Assembly: GCA_963831155.1 (NCBI GenBank) | Contig: CAWHOY010000008.1 | Span: forward strand, 372,001 to 436,000 | Reading direction: 5' to 3' | Origin: CAVRXQ01 sp963831155 | GTDB lineage: Bacteria > Actinomycetota > Acidimicrobiia > Acidimicrobiales > Bog-793 | DNA: 64,000 nt | In this document: piece after piece, positions 16,862 through 26,123 of the stretch | Layout of the letters: the number at the start of each line of letters is the position of its first letter | Position numbering within the stretch: position 1 is the first letter of the stretch | Made by a program: the position numbers and the translations under genes | Notes under the pieces: model-generated | Told to the model about the DNA's origin: nothing | What the model saw: only the letters and a program-made list of their open reading frames with translations | The model's database searches: none

Positions 16862-17803
16862 ATGCTCATCATCCAGCGCCCCACCGTCGAAGCGATCGGC
16901 GAAGAGGAAGAGAATCGGCAGCGCTTTTCGATCGGCCCACTCGACCCGGGCTTCGGCTACACGATTGGCAACACACTGCGCCGGACGCTGTTGTCTTCGA
17001 TCCCGGGCGCCGCGGTCACCCAGGTCCGCTTCGACGACGCCCTCCACGAGTTCACGTACCTGCCGGGTGTGAAAGAGGACGTTTCCGACCTCATCTTGAA
17101 CTTGAAGGACCTCGTCCTCACTGTCGCGACCGAAGAGCGCGTCACGCTCCGTTTGGACGTGCGCGGTCCGGCGGACGTCACGGCCGCCGACTTGAAGGTG
17201 ACATCCGACGTCGAGATTTTGAACCCGGACTTGCACATCGCCACGGTGAACGCAAAGGGCCGGCTGGCGATGGACGTCACCGTCGAGCAGGGCAAGGGCT
17301 ACGTCTCGGCGGAGAAGAACAAGCACTCCTCGACGATCGGCGTCATCCCGGTCGATGCGATCTTCTCACCCGTCCGACGGGTCGCGTTCAGCGTCGAGCC
17401 GACGCGCGTCGAGCAGTCGACCGATTACGACCGACTCGTCTTGGACATCGAGACCGACGGTTCGATCAACCCGCGCGCCGCGCTGTCGTCTGCCGGTCAG
17501 ACGTTGCGGGCACTGGTCAGCCTGGTCGCCGACCTCTCCGACGAGGCGCACGGCCTAGAGCTCGGTGACGCCGGCACGATCACGAGCGGATCGCCGGACC
17601 TCGACCGACCGATCGAGGAGCTGGATTTGACGGAGCGGCCGCGCAACTGCCTGAAGCGCGCGCAAATCAACACGATCGGCGAGCTCGTGCAGCGCACGCC
17701 AGCCGAACTTCTCGCGATCACGAACTTTGGCCAGAAGAGCCTCGACGAGGTGCTCCAGCGCCTCGACGAGCGCGGGCTCGCGCTCGCTGGCGAGGGGTAC
17801 TGA
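16862..17803 (+). CDS. rpoA: RNA polymerase alpha subunit
   Basis: The alpha subunit dimerises to start polymerase assembly and its C-terminal domain binds UP elements and activators. The N-domain has FSIGPLDPGFGYTIGNTLRR and LLSSIPGAAVT. The C-domain (about residues 240-310) has IEELDLTERPRNCLKRAQINTIGEL and LLAITNFGQKSLDEVLQRL. It has 313 residues, normal. AGGAGTCC upstream fits ATG 16862. Confidence 0.97.
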   Translation: MLIIQRPTVEAIGEEEENRQRFSIGPLDPGFGYTIGNTLRRTLLSSIPGAAVTQVRFDDALHEFTYLPGVKEDVSDLILNLKDLVLTVATEERVTLRLDVRGPADVTAADLKVTSDVEILNPDLHIATVNAKGRLAMDVTVEQGKGYVSAEKNKHSSTIGVIPVDAIFSPVRRVAFSVEPTRVEQSTDYDRLVLDIETDGSINPRAALSSAGQTLRALVSLVADLSDEAHGLELGDAGTITSGSPDLDRPIEELDLTERPRNCLKRAQINTIGELVQRTPAELLAITNFGQKSLDEVLQRLDERGLALAGEGY

Positions 17804-17805
17804 TC

Positions 17806-18165
17806 GTGCCCGCCGCGCCGAAGAAAGGCCAGCGACTCGGAGGTGACGCCGCGCATCAAAAGGCGATGCTCGGCAACCTCGTCGCGTCGCTGATCGCGGC
17901 GGAAGCGATCGTGACGACCGAGGCGAAGGCGAAGCAGATGCGCCCGGTCGCAGAAAAGCTCGTCACGAAGGCGCGCGCCGGTGGTGTGCACAATCAGCGC
18001 GAGGTCGTCGCGTTCTTGAGGGACAAGGAGATGGCCCACAAGCTGTTCTCCGAGATCGGTCCGCGCTACGCCGATCGCAACGGCGGCTACCTGCGGATCC
18101 TGAAACTCGGGACACGCAACGGCGACGCGGCGCCGATGGCGCGCGTCGAATTCGTCGAGCCGTAG
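17806..18165 (+). CDS. rplQ: 50S ribosomal protein L17
   Basis: L17 (119 residues) surrounds the exit tunnel. It reads KKGQRLGGDAAHQKAMLGNLV, ASLIAAEAIVTTEAKAKQMRPVAEKL and a C-terminal YLRILKLGTRNGDAAPMARVEFV. GTG start, two bases after the rpoA stop. It ends the alpha-type cluster, with truA eight bases downstream. Confidence 0.97.
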   Translation: MPAAPKKGQRLGGDAAHQKAMLGNLVASLIAAEAIVTTEAKAKQMRPVAEKLVTKARAGGVHNQREVVAFLRDKEMAHKLFSEIGPRYADRNGGYLRILKLGTRNGDAAPMARVEFVEP

Positions 18166-18172
18166 TCCGGCG

Positions 18173-19045
18173 GTGGCGGACCAAACCGGCACCGATACCG
18201 CACCGACCACCGCATCAGAGCGCACACGACCGAACCTGCGCGTCGCGCTCGGGATCGGGTACGACGGTTGCGGATTCCACGGCTTTGCCGCCCAACCCCG
18301 GCAACGCACGGTTGCCGGCGAGATCCAAGCTGCGCTGCGCACGCTTTTCGACGACGAAACGAGGATCGTCTGCGCCGGACGCACCGACGCCGGCGTCCAC
18401 GCCGTCGCGCAGGTCGCGCACGTCGATCTCGACGCTGAGGTCCTTTCCTCCCGGTTTTTCTTCGACGAGAACGCACGGTTCCCCGAGATCCCCGACCTCG
18501 CGAAGGGGCTGAGCGCCCTCGTCGGTCCGGAGATCGTCATCTGGCGCGCGCTGTTGGCTCCCGACAGCTTCGACGCGCGCCGCTCGGCGACCTCCAGGCG
18601 GTATCGCTACGAGATCGACACCGCCCAGCGCCCGGATCCGCTGCGCCGCTCGGCAAGCTGGCACGTTCCCGCGCCCCTCGACGTCCCGGCAATGCGAATC
18701 GCGGCCGACGCACTGTTGGGTGAGCACAACTTCGCGGGATTCTGTCGGCGTCCGCCGGACGACGACGGCGGGCCGATCCGGCGGCGCGTCATGGACGCGC
18801 GCCTCAACGGCTCGCAAACCGACACCCTCATCTTCGAGATCGAGGCGAACGCGTTCTGCCATCAGATGGTGCGTTCGATCGTCGGGACGCTCGTCGCCGC
18901 GGGGCGCGGAGTGCGACGCCCGAGCGAAGTGATGCGGCTGCTCGCGACCGGCGATCGTGCCGGCGCGATCGATCCGGCGCCGCCGTGCGGTCTCTATCTG
19001 ACTGCGGTGCGTTACCCGGAGGAACTCACCGGCACCTGGAGCTGA
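18173..19045 (+). CDS. truA: tRNA pseudouridine38-40 synthase
   Basis: TruA converts uridines 38-40 of tRNA anticodon arms to pseudouridine. Catalytic Asp lies in CAGRTDAGVHAVAQVAHVD. Other family marks are the N-terminal ALGIGYDGCGFHGFAAQP, SATSRRYRYEID, LLGEHNFAGFCR and the C-terminal NAFCHQMVRSIVGTL. The product is 290 residues from GTG 18173, with a 15-20-residue leader. Its place after rplQ is usual in actinobacteria and suggests co-transcription. Confidence 0.94.
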   Translation: MADQTGTDTAPTTASERTRPNLRVALGIGYDGCGFHGFAAQPRQRTVAGEIQAALRTLFDDETRIVCAGRTDAGVHAVAQVAHVDLDAEVLSSRFFFDENARFPEIPDLAKGLSALVGPEIVIWRALLAPDSFDARRSATSRRYRYEIDTAQRPDPLRRSASWHVPAPLDVPAMRIAADALLGEHNFAGFCRRPPDDDGGPIRRRVMDARLNGSQTDTLIFEIEANAFCHQMVRSIVGTLVAAGRGVRRPSEVMRLLATGDRAGAIDPAPPCGLYLTAVRYPEELTGTWS

Positions 19046-19152
19046 GATTCCGGTTCCCGGGTAAACGGCAGGTCGAAGCTCCTGCACGCGAAGCTGTCTC
19101 TCACGGCCGGACTCCTCGGGTTCGCAACGTCGGTGGGAGAGAAGGCCCAGAG

Positions 19153-19383
19153 ATGACCGAGCCAGAACAAGAACGAGAGAAGGGGACCGGGGAGCTCCTC
19201 GGCATCCCCTACGACGTCAGGAAACCGACCGTCACCCGCGCCAATTCCCGTTTGTGGAATGCCGATGATCCGCGGATGTTCCCGCCGAAAAGCTTCGGCT
19301 GGGGCTGGACAATCAACGCCTACTGGCTCGTCCACCTCGGCAAGTACTTTCGCCAGGATCGGAGCCAACCGCCCGGGGCGTGA
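19153..19383 (+). CDS. DUF5808-like small protein
   Basis: A 76-residue protein of unknown function. The C-terminal part, DDPRMFPPKSFGWGWTINAYWLVHLGKYF, resembles the DUF5808 segment (a W-G-W-T-x-N box). The N-terminal half is charged and probably disordered. There is at most one weak hydrophobic stretch. ATG 19153 follows GAAGGCCCAGAG. It stands alone between truA and the rplM promoter. Confidence 0.6.
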   Translation: MTEPEQEREKGTGELLGIPYDVRKPTVTRANSRLWNADDPRMFPPKSFGWGWTINAYWLVHLGKYFRQDRSQPPGA

Positions 19384-19397
19384 CGAGTCGGGGCCGG

Positions 19398-19426
19398 ATT
19401 CAGCTCGCTCTCGAACCTCATATACT
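19398..19426 (+). promoter_or_regulatory. Likely promoter of rplM-rpsI
   Basis: A good -10 hexamer TATACT lies at 19421-19426. The best -35 at 17-base spacing is the weaker ATTCAG (19398-19403). Transcription would begin near 19433, giving a leader of about 60 bases before the rplM start. Confidence 0.5.
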
Positions 19427-19494
19427 CTTGGCACCAGCTCAAGGGGTATTTCGGACGTCTGTCGCGCCCGGGAACCTCGAAGCAAAGGAACAGC

Positions 19495-19959
19495 GTGCGC
19501 ACCTTCTCACCAAAGCAGTCCGACATCGTTCGCGAGTGGCACACCATCGACGCTGACGGCGTCGTGCTCGGACGGCTCGCGACCGAAGTGGCGACGCTTC
19601 TGCGCGGCAAGCACAAGGCGATCTTTGCCCCGCACGTCGACACGGGCGACCACGTGATCGTGGTCAACGCCTCGAAGATCGTGCTCAGCGCAAACAAGGC
19701 CGACAGCAAGCTCGCGTACCACCACAGCGGTTATCCGGGGGGATTACGCGCCGTGAGTTACGCGACGATGCTCGAAAAAGAACCCGAGGAAGTCGTCCGG
19801 CGGGCGGTGCGGGGAATGCTCCCGAAGGGCACGCTCGGTCGCCAGATGTTGAACAAGTTAAAGATCTACGCCGGTCCGGATCACCCGCACGCCGCCCAGA
19901 TGCCGAAACCGCGGCCCCTCTCGAGCGCCCGCTCGGGCAAATTGATGAGGACGAACTGA
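19495..19959 (+). CDS. rplM: 50S ribosomal protein L13
   Basis: L13 (154 residues) is an early 50S assembly protein. It has REWHTIDADGVVLGRLATEVATLLRGKHK, DHVIVVNASKI, YHHSGYPGGL and VRGMLPKGTLGRQMLNKLKIYAGPDHPHAAQ, all typical. GTG start behind AAAGGA at 19484-19489. The stop overlaps the rpsI start by one base. Confidence 0.96.
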   Translation: MRTFSPKQSDIVREWHTIDADGVVLGRLATEVATLLRGKHKAIFAPHVDTGDHVIVVNASKIVLSANKADSKLAYHHSGYPGGLRAVSYATMLEKEPEEVVRRAVRGMLPKGTLGRQMLNKLKIYAGPDHPHAAQMPKPRPLSSARSGKLMRTN

Positions 19960-20351
19960 TGCCACGACCGCTTACCCAATCGACGGGACGACGCAAGGCT
20001 GCCGTCGCCCGAGTCCGTCTCGTCGCCGGCGACGGCAAAGTGATCGTCAACAGGCGCCCGATCGAGGAGTACTTCTCGTCGGTGTCGTCGCGGGTGCACG
20101 CCACCGAACCACTTCGAGTCGCCGGTCGCTCGGACCGCTACGACGTCCTCGCGACGATCGGCGGCGGCGGCATCACCGGGCAGGCTGGCGCGCTGCGCCT
20201 CGGCATCGCTCGCGGCCTTGTCGAGGTCGATCCGGAACTGCGCACGACCCTCAAGCGCGCCGGTCTGCTGACCCGTGACGCGCGCGAGAAGGAGAGTAAG
20301 AAGTACGGCCTGAAGAAGGCCCGCAAAGCGCCTCAGTACTCCAAGCGCTGA
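19959..20351 (+). CDS. rpsI: 30S ribosomal protein S9
   Basis: S9 (130 residues) reaches the P-site tRNA with its basic C-terminal tail. It reads STGRRKAAVARVRLVAGDGKVIVN, GGGITGQAGALRLGIARGL, LRTTLKRAGLLTRDAREKESKKYGLKKARKAPQYSKR; the last Lys-Arg is the conserved tRNA-contacting end. glmM follows after 16 bases and is probably co-transcribed. Confidence 0.96.
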   Translation: MPRPLTQSTGRRKAAVARVRLVAGDGKVIVNRRPIEEYFSSVSSRVHATEPLRVAGRSDRYDVLATIGGGGITGQAGALRLGIARGLVEVDPELRTTLKRAGLLTRDAREKESKKYGLKKARKAPQYSKR

Positions 20352-20367
20352 ATCCGCGTCATTCGCG

Positions 20368-21726
20368 ATGTCGTTGCGTTTTGGAACCGACGGCATCCGG
20401 GGTGTTGCCAATCATGAGCTGACTCCGGAGGTCGCCCTCGCTCTCGGCCATGCGGCCGCGCGCCACCTGCCGGGTTCGGGATTCTTCGTTGGATCAGACA
20501 CGAGGCGGTCGAGCCCGATGCTAAAGGCGGCGCTTGCGGCAGGACTCGCCTCCGAGGGGCGCGATGTCTTCGATCTGGGTGTGCTGCCGACGCCTGGGCT
20601 CGCTTGGATCGTCGCCTCCCGGGGGGTCCCCGGAGCGATGGTGTCGGCTTCGCACAACCCGTTTCCGGACAACGGCATCAAGCTCCTCTCCGAGGCGGGC
20701 ACGAAGCTCGCCGACGCGCTCGAGCGTGAGATCGAGTCCGAGCTCGCGCGCGCTTTGGTTGGTGCGTTCGTTGACGGGCACGAGCCGATCATCGCTGACG
20801 CGGTCGGCGAGATCGACGACGCAACAGATCTCGTCGGCGAGTACGTCGACCATCTCGTCCGCTCCGTTGATCTTCGGCCGGGCCCTGAGTTGAAGATCGT
20901 TTGCGATTGCGGCAACGGTGCCGCGTTGGAGGTCGCGCCCGCTGTCTTTGAACGCTTCGGGATCGACGCGCTGGTGATCAACATCGATCCAGACGGGACG
21001 AACATCAATGCGAAGTGTGGCGCCACGTCACCGACGCATCTCGGGCAAGTCGTCGTTGAGCGCGGTGCGGATCTGGGGGTGAGTTTCGATGGCGACGCAG
21101 ATCGAATGATCGCTGTCGACGGACTCGGTAACGTCATCGACGGCGACGTGCTGATGGCACTGTTCGCCCTCGATCTCAAGGATCGCGGCGAACTTACGAA
21201 TAACGCGGTCGTTGCGACTGTGATGAGCAATCTCGGATTTCGCCGAGCGATGCTCCGTGCCGGGATCGAACTCATCGAGACTCCTGTCGGCGATCGCTAT
21301 GTGGCCGATGCGCTCGACGAACTCGGGTTGGCGCTGGGGGGCGAGCAGTCCGGCCACATCGTGTTCCGCCAGTTCGCGACGACCGGAGACGGGATCCTGA
21401 CGGCTCTGAAACTCATCGAGTTGGTCGCTCGTTCGGGCAGCAGCCTCGCCGCGCTCGCCCACGACGCCTTCATTCGAGTTCCGCAAGAACTGCGCAATGT
21501 GAAGGTCATGTCTCCGGACCGTCTCGAGGCGGCATCAGGCGTCTGGGAAACGGTTGCCGCTGTCGAGGCTCGACTCGGAGAGTCCGGGCGTGTCGTCATC
21601 CGCCCGAGCGGGACCGAGTCGGCCGTTCGGGTCATGGTGGAAGCCGACAGCGCGGCGATGGTCGATCGAGCGCTGTCGGCCATCGTCGAGGCAGTCGAAC
21701 GCGAATTGGGCCGCATCGACCGCTGA
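20368..21726 (+). CDS. glmM: Phosphoglucosamine mutase
   Basis: GlmM converts glucosamine-6-phosphate to the 1-phosphate on the way to UDP-GlcNAc and peptidoglycan. The N-terminus FGTDGIRGVAN, the phospho-serine loop SASHNPFPDNGIK (active Ser about residue 95), the metal loop DGDADR, the sugar-binding GGEQSGH and the C-terminal phosphate site RPSGTE are all present in 452 residues, the family norm. GlmS, the preceding enzyme, is encoded one gene downstream. Confidence 0.96.
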   Translation: MSLRFGTDGIRGVANHELTPEVALALGHAAARHLPGSGFFVGSDTRRSSPMLKAALAAGLASEGRDVFDLGVLPTPGLAWIVASRGVPGAMVSASHNPFPDNGIKLLSEAGTKLADALEREIESELARALVGAFVDGHEPIIADAVGEIDDATDLVGEYVDHLVRSVDLRPGPELKIVCDCGNGAALEVAPAVFERFGIDALVINIDPDGTNINAKCGATSPTHLGQVVVERGADLGVSFDGDADRMIAVDGLGNVIDGDVLMALFALDLKDRGELTNNAVVATVMSNLGFRRAMLRAGIELIETPVGDRYVADALDELGLALGGEQSGHIVFRQFATTGDGILTALKLIELVARSGSSLAALAHDAFIRVPQELRNVKVMSPDRLEAASGVWETVAAVEARLGESGRVVIRPSGTESAVRVMVEADSAAMVDRALSAIVEAVERELGRIDR

Positions 21727-21831
21727 TTTCCCCTCTTTCTACCACAGCGGGTGGTCTCGCTACCGCGTAGCGTGGTGGCACGCGAGAATGACCATTCCGC
21801 ATCCTGGTGTTCGGCGAGGAGACTGAACAGC

Positions 21832-23757
21832 GTGAGCAAGGGTCGATTGCGATTGGGCGCTTCGGCGACCGCAACCGGCGCGGTTGTCGCACTCGCCTCG
21901 GTGCTTGCGGTCGGCGCGTTGTTCGAATCGAGCGCGGCCGCGGTTCACACTCTTCATTGGAGTTCGCGAACCATCTCTACGGCCTACCGGACTCTGGCGG
22001 TCGCGCCAGGGCTCAGATCGCCAACTGACCTCGGTTCTGTTGTGGTGCCAACGACGTCGGTCTCGTCAAGCCCTCGAAGCGCTCCGAGGGTGCTTGCGAA
22101 TGCGCTGTCTGTCGCTCCAAACAGAACACCGCGAAAGCTTGAGATTCCGCGCATTACGGAGAACCCGCGTAGCGTGCGTGTGACCGAAGGCGAGGTGGCG
22201 CAGTTCATCGCCCACGCGACTGGGCTCCCGACGCCGAAGTTGCGGTGGGAGAGCTCCACGGATCATGGTCGCCGGTGGTCGGTCATGAGAGGTGAGCGAA
22301 CGCAAACGCTCAGCGTCGCCGCGAGCTCGAATGCGAACGGGACCCGCTATCGCGCGGTCTTCACTAACACCGCGGGTTCGGCCACGACACACGCCGCGAC
22401 CCTTCGGGTTTGGTCACCCGCGCCAATCGCATCGTCTCCACCCTCACCGCCTTCCGCACAGTCGAGCGCCCCTTCGGTCACTCAACCGGCGCCGCTTGCC
22501 ATTACCGAGCAGCCTTCGAACGAGACCGCCAGCGAGGGGCAATCGGTGTCGTTTGCCTCCGCCGCCTCCGGCGCGCCGACACCATCTGTTCAGTGGATGG
22601 TTTCGACGAACGGCGGCGCGACATGGAGTGCGATCGTGGGTGCGTCATCAAGCACTTACACGTTCGTAGCAAACACGTCCGAGAACGGCTACGAGTACGA
22701 AGCAGCGTTTTCGAACGCCTCGGGGAGTGTGACGACCGATGCGGCGATACTGACGGTGCAGAATTTGATCGTCACCGAGCAACCGACGAGTCAAATCGTC
22801 GCGATGAACGCGACCGCCACCTTCACGGCGACCGCTTCCGGCGTTCCGACCCCAGCGGAACAGTGGGAAGTGTCGACGGATGGTGGGGAGACTTTCGCGC
22901 CGATCGCCGGTGCCAACACGTCCTCCTACCAGCTGACCGCGACGACAATGAACTCGGGTTACGAGTACGAAGCGAGGTTCTCCAACAGCTTCGGACAGAC
23001 GACGACGAATTCGGCGGTGCTCGCGGTGTCTGCGGCGAATGTCCACTCCACCAACTGGTCCGGGTACGCGGCGACCGGTGCGACTTTCACGTCAGTGAGC
23101 GGCAGCTGGACGGTTCCAGACGTGACGTGCGCAAACCCCTCGGACGGTTCAACGTCGGAGTGGATCGGAATCGACGGGGACGGCAATCAGACGGTCGAAC
23201 AGGATGGAACAGAGGCCGATTGCGCCGGAGGCAGCCCGCAGTATTACGCCTGGTACGAGATGTATGGCGACAGTGATCCGAACTTGAGCTACGGCGATGC
23301 GATCCCGCTCTTGCACCCAGTCTATTCGGGCGACGTGATGTATTCGGCGATCTCGGTGTCCGGAACCCCAACGTCGAACCAAACGTGGTCGTTCGAGATG
23401 CAGGATCTGACGAGCGCCCATTTCTGGACGTGGACGACGACGGTGACACTGAATTACAACCACAACTGGTACCAAAACGGCCAATACCCGCAACTATCGA
23501 GCGCCGAGTGGATCGTCGAGCGTCCGGAAACCTGCATAACGCAGACCAACTGTTCACTCACCACGCTCGCCCGCTTCGACACGGTGAGCTTCACCGACGC
23601 GACCGCGACGGCCACTTCTGGAGCGCAGCCGATCTCCTCCTACACCAACTCGGCGATCGAAATGGTGGTTTCCTCCACCGACTCGACGATTCTCGACGTG
23701 CCGGGGCCGCTCGACGACACCGGCGAAAACTTCCTCGTAACTTGGACGTCTGGCTGA
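21832..23757 (+). CDS. Secreted G1 (glutamic, eqolisin-type) peptidase with three Ig-like domains
   Basis: A 641-residue exported protein. GTG 21832 follows a GAGGAG and gives a signal peptide (basic SKGRLRLG, hydrophobic core AVVALASVLAVGALF, cleavage near SSAAA). Three Ig-like domains follow at about 108-190, 224-309 and 313-400, each with a P-[ST]-P-x-x-x-W-x-x-STDGG-type strand; a Pro/Ser-rich linker lies before the second. Residues 403-641 match eqolisin: NWSGYAATG, SGSWTVPDV, SEWIGIDGDGN, the catalytic Gln in TVEQDGT (residue 457), AWYEM, and the catalytic Glu in SAEWIVE (residue 559). Family members cleave at acidic pH by a Gln/Glu dyad. Substrate unknown. It sits alone between glmM and glmS. 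Confidence 0.85.
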   Translation: MSKGRLRLGASATATGAVVALASVLAVGALFESSAAAVHTLHWSSRTISTAYRTLAVAPGLRSPTDLGSVVVPTTSVSSSPRSAPRVLANALSVAPNRTPRKLEIPRITENPRSVRVTEGEVAQFIAHATGLPTPKLRWESSTDHGRRWSVMRGERTQTLSVAASSNANGTRYRAVFTNTAGSATTHAATLRVWSPAPIASSPPSPPSAQSSAPSVTQPAPLAITEQPSNETASEGQSVSFASAASGAPTPSVQWMVSTNGGATWSAIVGASSSTYTFVANTSENGYEYEAAFSNASGSVTTDAAILTVQNLIVTEQPTSQIVAMNATATFTATASGVPTPAEQWEVSTDGGETFAPIAGANTSSYQLTATTMNSGYEYEARFSNSFGQTTTNSAVLAVSAANVHSTNWSGYAATGATFTSVSGSWTVPDVTCANPSDGSTSEWIGIDGDGNQTVEQDGTEADCAGGSPQYYAWYEMYGDSDPNLSYGDAIPLLHPVYSGDVMYSAISVSGTPTSNQTWSFEMQDLTSAHFWTWTTTVTLNYNHNWYQNGQYPQLSSAEWIVERPETCITQTNCSLTTLARFDTVSFTDATATATSGAQPISSYTNSAIEMVVSSTDSTILDVPGPLDDTGENFLVTWTSG

Positions 23758-23842
23758 CCTCAACTTGCTCCTGAACACCCCTGGGGCTTCGCCTTTGCGC
23801 CGCAGCCGGACCGGCGGTTCCTCCGCGCATGGGCGGAACCCG

Positions 23843-23848
23843 TAGCCT
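23843..23848 (+). promoter_or_regulatory. -10-like TAGCCT close to the glmS start
   Basis: TAGCCT ends nine bases before ATG 23858. Used as a -10, it would place the transcript start at or just before the start codon, giving a leaderless or nearly leaderless mRNA. A GGAG at 23849-23852 could instead serve as ribosome-binding site for a longer transcript. Confidence 0.35.
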
Positions 23849-23857
23849 GGAGCGCAC

Positions 23858-25705
23858 ATGTGCGGGATCATCGGTGTTACCGGGGCGCAAGACCCGCTCT
23901 CACTCTTGCTCAAGGGTCTAGAGGCGCTCGAGTATCGCGGCTACGACTCTGCGGGCGTCGCTCTCATCGACGCGCCCGCCGGTGAGCTCTACGTCGAGCG
24001 GTCCGCCGAGCAAACGAGATCGGTCGAGAAGCTCATCGCGAGGGTTTCGAGCGCCTCTCATGCGTTTTCGGCTGGGATCGGCCATACGAGGTGGGCGACG
24101 CACGGCGCCCCGGTCGAGATGAATGCGCACCCGCAAATCGACTGCGACGCGACCGTCGCCGTTGTCCACAACGGCATCATCGAGAACCACCGCGAGCTCG
24201 CGTCGGAGCTCGTCGATGCCGGCCATCGATTTCGATCGGAGACGGACACCGAGGTCATCGCGCACCTGATCGAAGCAGAGCTCAAGAACGGCTCGCGCCT
24301 GCGAGATGCGGTGCGCAACACGGTCGCGCAGCTGCGCGGCGATTTCGCGATCGCAGTTGTCGTCTTGAGTGAGCCCGACACGATATTCGTGGCTCGGCGG
24401 ACTTCTCCGTTGATCGTCGGACTGACTGAAGGTCTCGGGCTTGTCGCCTCCGACATCTCTGCGCTGCTCGAGACAACCCGCCAGCTATTCGCGCTCGACG
24501 ATGACCAGATCGCCGAAGTCGCCCCTGGCCGCGTCCGCGCGTTCGACTTGGCAGGCAACTGGATCAGGTTGCGACCGCTCGAGGTCACGTGGTCAGTGGA
24601 GGACGCGCGTCGAGAGGGTTTCCCCGACTTCATGTCGAAGGAGATTCACGAACAGCCCGCAGCCGTCGAGCAGACGCTGCTCGGACGCGTCTCGACCGAC
24701 GGGTCGACCGAAATCGAGGAGCTTTCGATCGCGCCATCGCAACTCGCGACGTACTCACGTGTGCTGCTCCTGGGTTGCGGCTCGAGCTATCACGCAGCGC
24801 TCGCGGGTCGGCAATCGTTCGAGGCGTTGGCGAACATTCACGCCGACGCCGATATCTCGAGCGAGTTCCGGTATAGGAACTCGAGTGTCGGTCCTGAGAC
24901 GCTCGTGATCGCGATCAGCCAGTCGGGGGAAACCGTCGACTCGCTGCACGCGATCCGCGAGGCGCGCTCTCGTGGTGCCGTCGTGATCACAGTGTCGAAC
25001 GTCGTCGATTCAGTGATGGCACGGGAGTCGGACGGCGCTTGCTACACCCACGCCGGTCCGGAAATAGGAGTCGCTTCGACGAAGAGTCATGTCGCGCAGC
25101 TCGCATTGTTGCAAGTAATGGCCTTGCACCTCGCCCGTTCGCGTGGCTCGATCAGTGATGCTATGGCGAGGCAATTTGCCGAAAACTTGAACGAGTTGCC
25201 CCGTCTCGTCGAGGTCGCGGTCGATCGCTTCGATGTCTATCGGCACGTCGCGAGGGAGTTCGCGGCGTTCAACGACGTGTACTTCCTCGGGCGTCGTTCA
25301 GGGCTTCCAATCGCGATGGAGGGCGCCCTCAAACTGAAGGAACTCGCGTACGTGCGCGCGGAGGCGTACCCGGCGGGCGAGATGAAGCACGGTCCGATTT
25401 CCTTGATCGAGCCGGGCGCTGTCGTAGTCGTCGTCGCTACACGCAACCCGATGTGGGAAAAGGTGATGGCGAACGTGGCGGAGATGCGTGCCCGAGGCGC
25501 GACGATCATCGCGATATGCGACGACGACGACGAAGAGACGAGCGGACTCGTCGAGGCAACACTCTCGATTCCTCCGACGCCCGAGCTCCTGACTCCCATT
25601 GTCGCTGCGGTGGCAACCCAGTCGTTTGCCTATGAGATCGCCAGCGCGCGAGGAAACAACGTCGATCGTCCCCGCAACCTCGCCAAGGTCGTCACTGTCG
25701 AGTGA
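23858..25705 (+). CDS. glmS: Glutamine--fructose-6-phosphate aminotransferase (isomerising)
   Basis: GlmS makes glucosamine-6-phosphate from fructose-6-phosphate and glutamine. The N-terminal nucleophile Cys2 is exposed after Met removal (MCGIIGVTG), the glutaminase domain shows HTRWATHG and HNGIIENH, and two SIS sugar-isomerase domains follow (LLLGCGSSYHAAL and ISQSGETVDS; LGRRSGLPIAMEGALKLKE). The end DRPRNLAKVVTVE is the conserved one. It has 615 residues, family length. No glmS ribozyme was seen in the 100-base spacer upstream. Confidence 0.97.
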   Translation: MCGIIGVTGAQDPLSLLLKGLEALEYRGYDSAGVALIDAPAGELYVERSAEQTRSVEKLIARVSSASHAFSAGIGHTRWATHGAPVEMNAHPQIDCDATVAVVHNGIIENHRELASELVDAGHRFRSETDTEVIAHLIEAELKNGSRLRDAVRNTVAQLRGDFAIAVVVLSEPDTIFVARRTSPLIVGLTEGLGLVASDISALLETTRQLFALDDDQIAEVAPGRVRAFDLAGNWIRLRPLEVTWSVEDARREGFPDFMSKEIHEQPAAVEQTLLGRVSTDGSTEIEELSIAPSQLATYSRVLLLGCGSSYHAALAGRQSFEALANIHADADISSEFRYRNSSVGPETLVIAISQSGETVDSLHAIREARSRGAVVITVSNVVDSVMARESDGACYTHAGPEIGVASTKSHVAQLALLQVMALHLARSRGSISDAMARQFAENLNELPRLVEVAVDRFDVYRHVAREFAAFNDVYFLGRRSGLPIAMEGALKLKELAYVRAEAYPAGEMKHGPISLIEPGAVVVVVATRNPMWEKVMANVAEMRARGATIIAICDDDDEETSGLVEATLSIPPTPELLTPIVAAVATQSFAYEIASARGNNVDRPRNLAKVVTVE

Positions 25706-25733
25706 GATTGCCGACCGGGGAGCACTGACCTCG

Positions 25734-26099
25734 ATGATCGGAATCGGCATCGACGCGGTCGACGTTGATCGCTTTCGAAAGGTGCTCGCGCGACGACCGC
25801 GACTCGCCGAGCGAGTGTTCACCGAGCGCGAGCGAGGGGACATGGCGAATCGACACGACCCCGTTCCCGGCCTGGCCGCACGATTCGCGGCGAAGGAAGC
25901 GACGATGAAGGCGCTCGGAATCGGTATCGGGTCGATTCGCTTCTCGGAAATCGGAGTCGTGCGGGCGCCCTCGGGAGCGCCGTCACTCGAGCTCTTCGGG
26001 AATGCGGCAAAGAGAGCATCTGAGCTAGGGATCTCCGAACTCCGAGTATCGCTCACCCACACCGACACGCACGCGGCTGCGGTCGTCGTCGCCGAGTGA
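25734..26099 (+). CDS. acpS: Holo-[acyl-carrier-protein] synthase
   Basis: AcpS transfers phosphopantetheine from CoA to acyl carrier protein. The 121-residue trimeric-type enzyme shows IGIGIDAVDVDRF with the metal-binding Asp, VFTERE, and ARFAAKEATMKALGIG, the two P-pant transferase signatures. ATG 25734 gives the conserved N-terminus; the frame is open upstream but would overlap the glmS end. nnr follows after 24 bases. Confidence 0.93.
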   Translation: MIGIGIDAVDVDRFRKVLARRPRLAERVFTERERGDMANRHDPVPGLAARFAAKEATMKALGIGIGSIRFSEIGVVRAPSGAPSLELFGNAAKRASELGISELRVSLTHTDTHAAAVVVAE

Positions 26100-26123
26100 A
26101 TTCCTCGAGCGTGAGGTGCTGAA

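Noticed and set aside
23758..23857. Possible glmS ribozyme or riboswitch upstream of glmS
   Set aside because: The spacer is only 100 bases and shows no ribozyme core; the weak hairpin with GGTTCC and GGAACC arms is too small to call.
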